From: Candidatus Enterococcus murrayae
Lineage (GTDB): Bacteria; Bacillota; Bacilli; Lactobacillales; Enterococcaceae
Reading direction: 5' to 3'
DNA length: 51,118 bases
NCBI RefSeq assembly: GCF_017315985.1
Contig: NZ_JAFLVR010000052.1
Coordinates: 30,660-81,777, forward strand
Shown: positions 43,274-51,118 of the stretch, piece by piece
Numbering within the stretch: the first letter of the stretch is position 1
Layout of the letters: each line of letters starts with the position of its first letter
Position numbers and translations under genes: made by a program
The notes under the pieces: model-generated
Databases searched by the model: none
The model's input: the letters and a program-made list of their open reading frames with translations, nothing else
Told to the model about the DNA's origin: nothing

Positions 43274-44923
43274 TTATGCTTTTGCGTTAATTTTGCGATA
43301 GCGAATCATTGCTGCTCCCATCAATGCACCACCGATGATCAAGAATGCGATGATCCCTGCTCCACCAGTTGATGGTAAGAAGCCGTCTTTAGTCACGTTT
43401 CCAATTTCTACTGGTTTGATTCCATAAGAACCCTTTGCAATCGTAAAATCTTTGTCTTGGTCTAGTTTTTGGAAACCATCTGGTGCTTTGATTTCTCGTA
43501 AGTAGTACTCTCCGTATTCAAGACCTTTGATTTCAAAATTACCATTATCATCAGAAATGTATTGAGTTGCATTATCATATTTTTCATTTGAACCAACTGG
43601 TAACCAAGTCGCTTTACCGCCGTCAATTTTCAGGTATAAATCATTATTGTTGCTATCTTTCTTAATAACGACGAATTTCGCTCCGCCTAACCCTTGTCCA
43701 TTAGGATCTTCATATTTGAAGACTTTTCTACCACCAGTTGTAATCACTGGAAGCTCTGGATGTGTTTTGTTTTCATCTTTAATCCCATCATGATCAAGTG
43801 TTACTTGGAATTTATTCCTGATTTCTTCATCGACTGGTGTTAATTCAGTTAACGAAACAGTGTAGTAGATTTCCATTTTTCTACCAGCATATTGTTCTAA
43901 ATATTTTGCCGCAGCTTTTGATTTAGCAAAGTTCTGACCAGGCATGCTGCTTGTCGAAGCATTTAGATTGGTTTTAATCTCAAAACCTGCTTTTTCATCT
44001 GCCTTAGCTGGTTTACCTTTATAAGTTGGCTCTGCAGTATGAACTCCTAAGAAGTCTTTTGTGATATCTTTATTATCAACCACAATTCTGTCGATTCTTT
44101 CAAATTGAACACCAAACTTATCAACCTCATCTTTGAACACTAGTCTAGTATATCGAGTACTTTCAGCAGTTGTGTTTGGATTGGTTAAAACTTCCCCAAT
44201 TTGAGATGGAATCTTATAGCTAGCACGGAATTGAATTTCCTTCCCGATATCATAATCATAGGCTCCGTCAACATTTGGTGTCGCAGGTTGGTCACCATCC
44301 ATAACTTCCTTTTCTACTTCTCCACCAATAACTACATTTTTTGGATAAAGATGGATATTTTCCATGTGAGTGCCATCATCAGTATCAATTGCTGGCAATG
44401 TTAAAATGACTGGAAGAGAGGCATCTACTTTTGGATTTTTATGTTCTTCAAAGTAATACACATTATAGAGTCCTTTGCTATTGCGCATTGGTAATCCAGT
44501 AAATTGGGCAGTTCCATCGTCTCCTGTAGTTTGTGTAGCAACTTCTTTTGCCTCCGATTTAACAAAATTAAACCCTTTACTTTGATCTTGCTCTATCATA
44601 AATTCTTTTACTTTTGCTTGGTACTCACTGTCAGTTTCAGAACCAGTCAACTTCGCATTTAACTGCTTATAAAAATCATCAGTTACATTCCAGACCGTAA
44701 AAGTAACATCTTTTAACGGTTCATACCGATCAAAGCGTTTATCTTCCTTACCAGTATTTTCCGTTAAATCCGTTGGAAATGCATCCATCTTTTTCTTGTG
44801 TAAGGTAACATTAACTGAATCTGCTGCAAAGGCGGAATCGCCTAAACTAAACATTCCTATTCCGACTGGTAATAAACATACTAGCGCCATCAACAATCTG
44901 ACTAAAAATCCCCTGCTTTTCAT
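43274..44923 (-). CDS. Major pilin subunit, LPXTG-anchored (operon B)
   Basis: A 549-residue pilin paralogous to the one in operon A. It has a signal peptide (about 1-34), a D1-type domain beginning 'ADSVNVTLHKKKMD', the pilin motif 'YPKN' at 193-196 with K195, an isopeptide-type middle domain, a C-terminal Cna-B-like domain with E-box 'YYLREIKAPDGF', then LPSTG, a membrane helix and basic tail. GGGGGATAAG lies before the ATG. It is the last gene of operon B and ends in a strong terminator. Sequence differs most from pilin A in the middle domain, so the two could form antigenically distinct fibres. Confidence 0.9.
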   Translation of the reverse strand: MKSRGFLVRLLMALVCLLPVGIGMFSLGDSAFAADSVNVTLHKKKMDAFPTDLTENTGKEDKRFDRYEPLKDVTFTVWNVTDDFYKQLNAKLTGSETDSEYQAKVKEFMIEQDQSKGFNFVKSEAKEVATQTTGDDGTAQFTGLPMRNSKGLYNVYYFEEHKNPKVDASLPVILTLPAIDTDDGTHMENIHLYPKNVVIGGEVEKEVMDGDQPATPNVDGAYDYDIGKEIQFRASYKIPSQIGEVLTNPNTTAESTRYTRLVFKDEVDKFGVQFERIDRIVVDNKDITKDFLGVHTAEPTYKGKPAKADEKAGFEIKTNLNASTSSMPGQNFAKSKAAAKYLEQYAGRKMEIYYTVSLTELTPVDEEIRNKFQVTLDHDGIKDENKTHPELPVITTGGRKVFKYEDPNGQGLGGAKFVVIKKDSNNNDLYLKIDGGKATWLPVGSNEKYDNATQYISDDNGNFEIKGLEYGEYYLREIKAPDGFQKLDQDKDFTIAKGSYGIKPVEIGNVTKDGFLPSTGGAGIIAFLIIGGALMGAAMIRYRKINAKA

Positions 44924-44928
44924 ATTTC

Positions 44929-45645
44929 TTATCCCCCTTGTTTTTTTCTTCCTTTTATAGTTTTGAATCCAATAAAACCAATACTCATAAGTATCAAACC
45001 AAGAACAGTGTAATCCCGAACCAAATCATTTGTGGCAGGGTACGCTTTACTCGATGAGGACAGTCCTTTTTCCATTCCCGGATTCTTTAACGTATTCTCA
45101 GGCTCCGGTTCAGTCGATTCCTCCGGCTTTTCAGGCTCTTGGGTGGTATCTTGATACTTTGCATAAATTAATAAACGTTGTGCCTCATCCTTTGTTTCAG
45201 GATGTGTTTGCGGTAAGTACAATATAATTGGCAGCATATGATATTTTCCTGTCTCGCCATTTGCTAAAATTAAATATGCTGCGTCTTGCTCCTCGTGATA
45301 TCGAGGAACACTGAATGAAACATTTCCGCTGCCATCAGCTGGATAAGGCATTTGATTCAATTTGACTAATTGTTCCTGTTTTACAAATGACTGCAACTCT
45401 TCCTTTGTAGAATATGTGTTTAATAAAAATTCTTTGTCTTGCTTTTCGTCCCCCTTTCGATTTGTTCGCCATTTGGTCAAATCATACACATCAAAATCTA
45501 GTTGTTCCGTACCTTCTATCTTTTTCCCATCTTCTGACCATGTATGAATCCATAAATCTACTTGCTTCTCCGTTGCCCTGGCTATTGAGCCCAAAGAACA
45601 AGTTCCTAGAAGCAGAACTAGAAAGAGTAAGAATATTTTTTTCAT
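44929..45645 (-). CDS. Minor pilin with atypical YPATN sorting motif (operon B)
   Basis: A 238-residue exported protein paralogous to the minor pilin of operon A. It has a signal peptide (about 1-24), then the shared 'GTEQLDFDVYDLTKW' and 'NTYSTKEELQSF' segments, a Glu/Pro-rich stalk (about 165-195) and a C-terminal sorting region. The expected LPXTG is replaced by YPATN (about 201-205), followed by a hydrophobic segment and a basic tail. Whether a sortase accepts this motif is open. GGGAGGG precedes the ATG, 2 bp after the tip adhesin stop, and the major pilin gene follows after 5 bp, so the three genes are co-translated. Confidence 0.82.
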   Translation of the reverse strand: MKKIFLLFLVLLLGTCSLGSIARATEKQVDLWIHTWSEDGKKIEGTEQLDFDVYDLTKWRTNRKGDEKQDKEFLLNTYSTKEELQSFVKQEQLVKLNQMPYPADGSGNVSFSVPRYHEEQDAAYLILANGETGKYHMLPIILYLPQTHPETKDEAQRLLIYAKYQDTTQEPEKPEESTEPEPENTLKNPGMEKGLSSSSKAYPATNDLVRDYTVLGLILMSIGFIGFKTIKGRKKQGG

Positions 45646-45647
45646 TC

Positions 45648-48600
45648 CTAGCCCTCCCTTCTACTGCGGATTAAATAGAAGCTGCCTAAACAGGTACCTG
45701 TAACAACGAGTCCCGTCGCTACTAATAATAAAACTTTAGAGGTTCCGCCTCCTGTACTTGGAAGTATTCCTGCTTTAGCCTTATTATTCGTGACTTTTAG
45801 ATTTATCGTGTTCGCTCCGCCATTTATTCCACCCGATCCAGAAACATTTGAGTGTGGCGTAATCTCTACTTTTCCATCTTGCGCGATAGTAAAGCGGATC
45901 GGCTCTTGAATAATACTGTATTCATCTGGTGCCTGTGTTTCGGTTAACTCATAGCTTCCCGGACGCAGCCCAGTAAAATTGAATATCGGTCCAGTTACAC
46001 TTGTCTTTTCATAACCTGTCCCTTTTAATCTGAAATTCGCTCCGCTGAGGGAGTTGCCATCAGCATCTTGCTTTTCTATTTGTAAAGAAAAATCTTTCAA
46101 TAGATTGACAGCTTTATAAGGAGCTGTACTATCTGAGACTTTGGCGACTAGTGACGTAGGAGGGTCATTCTCAGTAACTTTTATTTCGAAGAATGGCATC
46201 TTTTGAAACCCGGCAGGTACATAAGTCTCTTCTACAATAAAATCTCCCAACGGCAATCCGCTAACAGTTACTTGACCTGCAGAATTTGGTTCTAAGTCTT
46301 GTGCAAGAATCTTGTTCGTTCCTTTTTGTCTCACTGTGAATTTCGGTGGATCATTCGTAAATGGCGTAGCCCTATCTTCTAAAAACTTGAAGAATTTGTA
46401 TTCGCCTTTCAGCATTTCATTCGTAATTTTTATGCCACCAGCAACTAGATCCTCTGAAGTAAAGCTTTCCTGATTGACCCGCGCCTGCTTATACCCTTTC
46501 TTACGCAGTGTTTCCAAAACTCGGTATTTATGTTCTGCGCCGCCTTGAACTGCTGAAAATTCAGCTTTCCAATTATTCCCGGTGTTTAATGCCTTTGTTT
46601 CAACATCTGTCCAAGTAGATCCATCCCATTTTTGCAATACAGCATTGACGCTATTTGGCCGTAGTCCCCAATAATCATTGTCATCTCCTGCCCAGATCTT
46701 CTCGACTGGAATCACAAAATCCTCTAACTGCACCCGTACTGAAGGTGAGCCAAACTCTAATAAATCGGTTGTTCGTTCAGGTGTTGGTGCTAATGTTGTC
46801 GTCTTATTCACGGGATACCAGCGATTCGATACATCTGTTGGTTTTAGGCGAACGGTGTATTCTACTTCAATTTCTTGTCCGCCAGTTAAATTAATATTTT
46901 CTACTTCAATTTGACGATTATTATTCGTCGCAGTAATCTTGGGACGATCTACCTCTTCAAATAGCGGTGCCCCGTTACTTACTTGTTTAACTTTCGGTTC
47001 TCCCACAAGCTCAACCATATCACCTAGTGGATCGACTATTTTTCCCTTATCAGCCGTTCGAATGATTGTTTCATACCAATCTTTAAATGTTTTAGTCAGC
47101 TCACTAGTATCTTTAGAATGGTAGAAAAAGTAATCCTTTTGTTCATCTCCGGTAGCATTAGCCTTTTTAGTCGCTGTCTTATACATTCCTTCTAACAATT
47201 CATAGATACTATGCTCTTTCCCATCATTAGGAGAAGAAATCTGCAGTGCGATACTGTGAATCTCAATCCCTTCACTTTTCAGCTTATAAGCAGTCGAATT
47301 TGTTGTAGTTAAATGGCTGCTGATTTTTTGTCCATCAACCGTTTGCGAGCTCCAGTTGAATCTCGTGTAAATCCCCGTAGCTCCCAAGCTAAGTCCCTTT
47401 GAATAATTTGGAGCTACACCAGAATCAAAACTAGTCACTAACGTTCGATCAAAATACATAGAACTATTATATTCAGCCGTTAACGGTGCCCAACTGGAGT
47501 TCGGTGCACCATCTGTCAGCATAAACAAGAGTTTGTGTCGTTCTTCTCCGATATCCGATGCTGGATCATTGAAAATATCTGCAGCCTCTTGCAATCCACG
47601 TTGTGTAAACGTTGGACCTAACGGATTGACTTCATTATAAGATTTGGCTATTTTGTCCCAATCATTTGGATTATTAGATAATTTGAAATGTGTATTTTCT
47701 CTTTTCCAACCATATGCAGGCTCTTCTAATGACTTATCGTAACTAGCGAAGACATGAGCACCGACACGAATTGCATTTGACGAAGGATCTGCCACCTTTT
47801 TTAATTCACTAACAATTTTCTCAACGGCTGCTACACTTGCTTTTTTCCTACCATAGTCCGTCATTGATCCGGTATTATCTAATAGAAATACCACATCAAC
47901 TCCTGGTTTAAAGATTGTATTCCCACGAACATTCAGCTTAACCTTAAACTCATCTTTCTCATTTGTTTGTTGAGCGTATTTGCGCATCCATAAATTAGGA
48001 TTTGATTCCTCCCCATACTTTATATAGGAGTTAGTGTAATTTTCCTTAGTAACATCCCAACTTTTTTCTCCATCCCAAGAAGTTATTGGGGTTCCTTCGA
48101 TACCGCCTTGATGGTTTTTGACATTTGTTTGACCTTCTGGCTGCCAAGCATATATTGGATACTCTCCGCTTCCATCTTGTTTGTACTGTGGTTGTTTATT
48201 TGTATATATAGGTCTGTACATCAGGTTGGCTCTTGTTTGTTGAGCACTCGCCTTTGTCTGCCTTGGTCCAATAAACTCCTTTGATTCTAGTGTCTGTTCT
48301 GTTGCCGCTTTATGTGGTTCAGTAGTAGAAGAAGTATTCGTCTGCTTTTCAGCTGAATCTTCTAAAACTAAAGTAAACGGCTCTTTCCGTTCGAGGATAC
48401 TTTCTTCAACTTCATCATCCTTTTTTTGATCCACTTGAACATATAGCTTCAATTTCTTAATGGATTTGGATAATTCGATCGTTACCTGATCCTCCCCACT
48501 CGTTGAAAACCCCTTTTCAATGAGCCAATCTCCCTTTTCCTCCATGTTTTTTACATTTGGATAAGTAACTACCTGATCTTTATCATCAGTAAGTTTAACT

Positions 48601-48824
48601 TTCAAACGCTGCTCGGTATTAGCTGCTTCACTGATTCGTTTAAAGTTCAACTGCCACTCATTCGTGTCTTTTTTTGTTTCACTACTATAAGAAAGTTTTA
48701 AATACTTCTCATCGATCAGCTCATTTTTTATTGTTTCGGCATGTACCGTTGTTACTAGCGGAGTTAAACTAGCAACCAAGGAAAGAAGCATTAAAAAAAA
48801 CATGAACAGATTTAACTTTTTCAT
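45648..48824 (-). CDS. Pilus tip adhesin with von Willebrand factor A domain (operon B)
   Basis: A 1058-residue surface protein paralogous to the tip adhesin of operon A. It has a signal peptide (about 1-29), an N-terminal beta domain, a VWA domain with metal-site motif 'DNTGS' near residue 315 and 'MLTDGAPN', one Cna-B module pair, a SpaA-like domain, then LPSTG (about 1020), a membrane helix and a basic tail. It is about 220 residues shorter than copy A, mainly because the Cna-B pair occurs once, and its exported part has no cysteine. The ATG at 48824 is preferred over one six codons upstream because GGGAGGGG lies directly before it. Ligand unknown. Confidence 0.88.
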   Translation of the reverse strand: MKKLNLFMFFLMLLSLVASLTPLVTTVHAETIKNELIDEKYLKLSYSSETKKDTNEWQLNFKRISEAANTEQRLKVKLTDDKDQVVTYPNVKNMEEKGDWLIEKGFSTSGEDQVTIELSKSIKKLKLYVQVDQKKDDEVEESILERKEPFTLVLEDSAEKQTNTSSTTEPHKAATEQTLESKEFIGPRQTKASAQQTRANLMYRPIYTNKQPQYKQDGSGEYPIYAWQPEGQTNVKNHQGGIEGTPITSWDGEKSWDVTKENYTNSYIKYGEESNPNLWMRKYAQQTNEKDEFKVKLNVRGNTIFKPGVDVVFLLDNTGSMTDYGRKKASVAAVEKIVSELKKVADPSSNAIRVGAHVFASYDKSLEEPAYGWKRENTHFKLSNNPNDWDKIAKSYNEVNPLGPTFTQRGLQEAADIFNDPASDIGEERHKLLFMLTDGAPNSSWAPLTAEYNSSMYFDRTLVTSFDSGVAPNYSKGLSLGATGIYTRFNWSSQTVDGQKISSHLTTTNSTAYKLKSEGIEIHSIALQISSPNDGKEHSIYELLEGMYKTATKKANATGDEQKDYFFYHSKDTSELTKTFKDWYETIIRTADKGKIVDPLGDMVELVGEPKVKQVSNGAPLFEEVDRPKITATNNNRQIEVENINLTGGQEIEVEYTVRLKPTDVSNRWYPVNKTTTLAPTPERTTDLLEFGSPSVRVQLEDFVIPVEKIWAGDDNDYWGLRPNSVNAVLQKWDGSTWTDVETKALNTGNNWKAEFSAVQGGAEHKYRVLETLRKKGYKQARVNQESFTSEDLVAGGIKITNEMLKGEYKFFKFLEDRATPFTNDPPKFTVRQKGTNKILAQDLEPNSAGQVTVSGLPLGDFIVEETYVPAGFQKMPFFEIKVTENDPPTSLVAKVSDSTAPYKAVNLLKDFSLQIEKQDADGNSLSGANFRLKGTGYEKTSVTGPIFNFTGLRPGSYELTETQAPDEYSIIQEPIRFTIAQDGKVEITPHSNVSGSGGINGGANTINLKVTNNKAKAGILPSTGGGTSKVLLLVATGLVVTGTCLGSFYLIRSRREG

Positions 48825-49153
48825 TTTTTCCCCTCCCTTCATTTTTTCTTGCTGTCTTCCTCTATAGACAATAATAGCCGAAATTATTTTTCTTTGTTTT
48901 TTCTAATTTTGAATTATTTTAGTTATTAAATGTAGTTTAAAACCTGCTATTTTCACACTATATTCGAGCTATCAGTTATCCAATCCATTTTCTTTATATT
49001 ATATTTCATTATCTAATACTCATTTGCTTAAAAAAATATATATCATTTGACTACAAGGCGATCTATCCATAAAAACAACCCACAAACATTAACGTTTGCG
49101 AGCTGTTTGCACCTAATCTATCCTTATTTATTCCAATCTTTTCAAATCTCAAA
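48825..49153. other. Promoter region of pilus operon B
   Basis: AT-rich region with no gene. It contains the terminator of the Mga copy B gene and should hold the operon B promoter. No clear promoter pair and no sequence clearly shared with the operon A upstream region was found by eye. Confidence 0.45.
49077..49112 (-). terminator. Terminator of Mga copy B
   Basis: On the minus strand CAGCTCGCAAAC pairs with GTTTGTGGGTTG (three G-T wobbles) around a short loop and is followed by five T. Confidence 0.68.
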
Positions 49154-50647
49154 TCAACCAGAAAGATCACTGATCAGCTGCTGCAGCTGAACGATATTTT
49201 GACTAGTCAGGAAAGGATCGATGATCACAGTTGGGTAATCGTATGGGACCTCTTCCACACTGCTGGATGTGATCAATGCATCGTATTTTGCCAGCTCATG
49301 CATATCGATTCGAGTATCTCGTGACCGTTCTTCGACAAAATGAATCTTAAAATTGCCGTAGATTCGTTCTTCGATCTGTTCAGCCAAGAAGGTTTCTTCT
49401 GTAGGCGACAGTTCAGAAAGTAATAAAATCTTTAGCGGCTGATCGTTGGTTGCCAGCAGATTCAAGCTTTGCGGTACCATCGTGATCAATAGGTAGGCGT
49501 AATTCCAAACAAAATCATTCTCTTGATAGATTCGATATTTCTTGACGAAGGTTTCGGCAATTTGCAAGACCTTCTTCACAGCTTGAAAATGAGTCTCCAT
49601 CATTTTTTCCAAGAAAATCCCTCGTTGACGATACAAAATGTCAATGAACTTTCCTTTAGGTGAATACATCCGCTGATCATTGACTAAAACAATCGTCAAT
49701 TCACTTCGTTCTAGATCATCAAGTGAACGACCGATCAAACGATTAAATTCTTCTACTAATTCGTGATGCTTCTGATAAAGATCGCGATAGCTCCTACTTT
49801 GCTTCATAGCAGATTTCCATTGGTCTTCACTAAAGATCAGCATGTCTGCATAAGACAGCCATAGACAGTCCTTGATCTCATCTTCTGTCAGCCGAACTCT
49901 AAAAACCTCCAATACCATACGCTCAAAAGCTTCCAAGGTTTCTTCATCTGGCAGACTTAATGGACTGATCAGCTCATTTTCTGGGAAATGCCGGCCATTT
50001 TTGATACGCCACAAGCTGATGTAGATGTTGTAGCTGAGACGCTTTCTAAAAATATGACGATTTTCTAAATGGTTGACTTGGATAAATTGATCCACCAAAT
50101 CAGTGATCGCTTTGATCTGATAATCCTTCATATCAATGAACAAAGATTCTAACCGATCGGATTTTTCCAAGAAGTAACGATAGTAAAAATGCCGGATGAC
50201 ACTTTCTTTTCCTTCGATACGTAATGGGCGGTAATCCAATTTGATACCAGCCTTTTTACAAGCCATTTCGATCTTCTTTAAATACCGTTGTGTGTTCGAA
50301 GCACTCAAATAAAGCTTGTCAGCCAGATCGCTGATACTGGAACAATTCTCATAAAGCAATTCCTCAATGATCTGGAACTCTGGTGATTGTTGAAGCACAT
50401 CTGCATACAGCCGATTGATACTTACATGTGGTTTGACTTGAACCTGATAAAGCCCTTTGAATTTTTCAATATGGAAGTCATTTTGCTCATCATTGATTAT
50501 CTTGACGTCCTTCAACAGGATAGGCAATGAACACTCTAGTTCCTCAAGCAGCTGATCGCTTGGCAAGCCGACTTGACTTGCATAGAGTAGTTCAACAAAG
50601 CGCAGACGTCGCAAACTGCTTGTTCCTAAAACCTCTCTAAAATCCAT
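49154..50647 (-). CDS. Mga-family virulence-type regulator (copy B)
   Basis: A 497-residue Mga/AtxA-type regulator, exactly the same length as copy A and aligning with it from 'FREVLG' to the C-terminal 'QLQQLISDLSG'. It has the same layout of N-terminal helix-turn-helix regions, PRD-like centre and EIIB-like C-terminus. GGGGATGAGG lies upstream of the ATG. It is encoded directly upstream of pilus operon B on the same strand but separated from it by a terminator, so it is a separate transcript and the likely activator of that operon. Whether it also acts on operon A is unknown. Confidence 0.88.
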   Translation of the reverse strand: MDFREVLGTSSLRRLRFVELLYASQVGLPSDQLLEELECSLPILLKDVKIINDEQNDFHIEKFKGLYQVQVKPHVSINRLYADVLQQSPEFQIIEELLYENCSSISDLADKLYLSASNTQRYLKKIEMACKKAGIKLDYRPLRIEGKESVIRHFYYRYFLEKSDRLESLFIDMKDYQIKAITDLVDQFIQVNHLENRHIFRKRLSYNIYISLWRIKNGRHFPENELISPLSLPDEETLEAFERMVLEVFRVRLTEDEIKDCLWLSYADMLIFSEDQWKSAMKQSRSYRDLYQKHHELVEEFNRLIGRSLDDLERSELTIVLVNDQRMYSPKGKFIDILYRQRGIFLEKMMETHFQAVKKVLQIAETFVKKYRIYQENDFVWNYAYLLITMVPQSLNLLATNDQPLKILLLSELSPTEETFLAEQIEERIYGNFKIHFVEERSRDTRIDMHELAKYDALITSSSVEEVPYDYPTVIIDPFLTSQNIVQLQQLISDLSG

Positions 50648-51118
50648 TTCCTCATCCCCTTTTCCTTCGTACTCCCTTTGATAACTAGCGTTTTGTCTTC
50701 ATAAGCTAAAAAAAGCATTAGTATCAACACATAATGAATGCACCGAACTAATTTTTTCCTACCAACTGCGTCCTCTCATTTATCGATTGCCTGAGATGCC
50801 CCTCACCTCATAGCAAATTCATAAGAGGAATTTCTTCTATTAAGAAGCGTTGCCTCTTTAGAATCATTTTTTGATTTCTTAAAATTTTGGATAACCTCTC
50901 TCTTCCATTTATGAATACGTCAAATCATTTGCCCTGATAAACCTATGTATTTAATTTTTTGAAAGAAGATTGCTGCTAAAAAATTAAAAACCGCCCTTTC
51001 GTATTATTTGCTTGTTAGAAAAACCCAATTTTTTAACTATTTTTCTTTATATCTATATGATAACCAATCTTATTTTTAAACGCTTGTTCGTTAATTTTTT
51101 ATTTGTAGTTATTGTAAA
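50648..51118. other. AT-rich region upstream of Mga copy B
   Basis: No gene, hairpin or promoter could be supported by eye. It probably holds the mga-like promoter; the window ends here. Confidence 0.5.

Noticed and set aside
43004-43372. A 122-codon plus-strand ORF between the pilus operons
   Set aside because: It runs through two terminator hairpins and into the antisense of the pilin gene; the composition is that of a chance frame.
32124-50647. Mobile element or prophage carrying the pilus region
   Set aside because: No transposase, integrase, terminal repeats or phage genes were seen, so transfer is possible but not supported by sequence within the window.

Overview
The window looks like a chromosomal segment of a low-GC Gram-positive bacterium, most likely an Enterococcus (E. 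casseliflavus/gallinarum/avium-like is a guess; species cannot be fixed from sequence alone). Supporting signs are strong purine-rich ribosome binding sites, PTS sugar operons, a T-box leader, a WxL/DUF916 surface-protein operon, LPXTG pilin operons, Mga-type regulators and the tatD-rnmV-rsmA housekeeping trio.

Layout. 1-1484: a MetE-like methyltransferase under a methionine-type T-box leader (minus strand). 1500-6235: a plus-strand operon of response regulator, histidine kinase, ABC ATPase and two membrane permeases. 6240-14137: a divergent sugar locus. The minus arm encodes a ROK kinase, a cytosolic GH9 glycosidase and a CelB-type PTS EIIC; the plus arm encodes a LacI regulator, a HAD phosphatase and a SIS isomerase. 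Palindromic operators sit between the arms and one further copy lies inside the ROK gene. 14259-17978: a second PTS locus (EIIA, EIICB, NanE) facing an RpiR regulator, probably for N-acetylmannosamine. 17991-23024: a WxL surface operon consisting of a small leader ORF, a DUF916/DUF3324 protein, a small LPXTG protein, a leucine-rich-repeat WxL protein and an orphan pseudo-receiver regulator. 23360-25379: a small membrane protein and a DUF3089 hydrolase. 25471-27698: tatD, rnmV, rsmA. 27851-30928: a third PTS locus with a stand-alone Glc-family EIIC, a HAD phosphatase and a LacI regulator. 31092-32067: two small proteins of unknown function.

32124-51118 is dominated by two paralogous pilus operons, both minus strand and both ordered VWA tip adhesin, minor pilin, major pilin (48824-43274 and 42797-36612). 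Two 497-residue Mga-family regulators flank the pair, at 49154-50647 upstream and 32124-33617 downstream. An aldehyde dehydrogenase and a VanZ-like membrane protein lie between the downstream regulator and its neighbouring pilus operon. No sortase gene is visible in the window, so polymerisation must rely on enzymes encoded elsewhere.

The most interesting points are the GH9/PTS/ROK/HAD/SIS locus with its three operators, the duplicated pilus operons with atypical minor-pilin sorting motifs and a cysteine-containing, module-duplicated tip protein, and a translationally coupled 25-codon ORF at the head of the WxL operon. All functions are read from sequence motifs and gene context; no database search was run.
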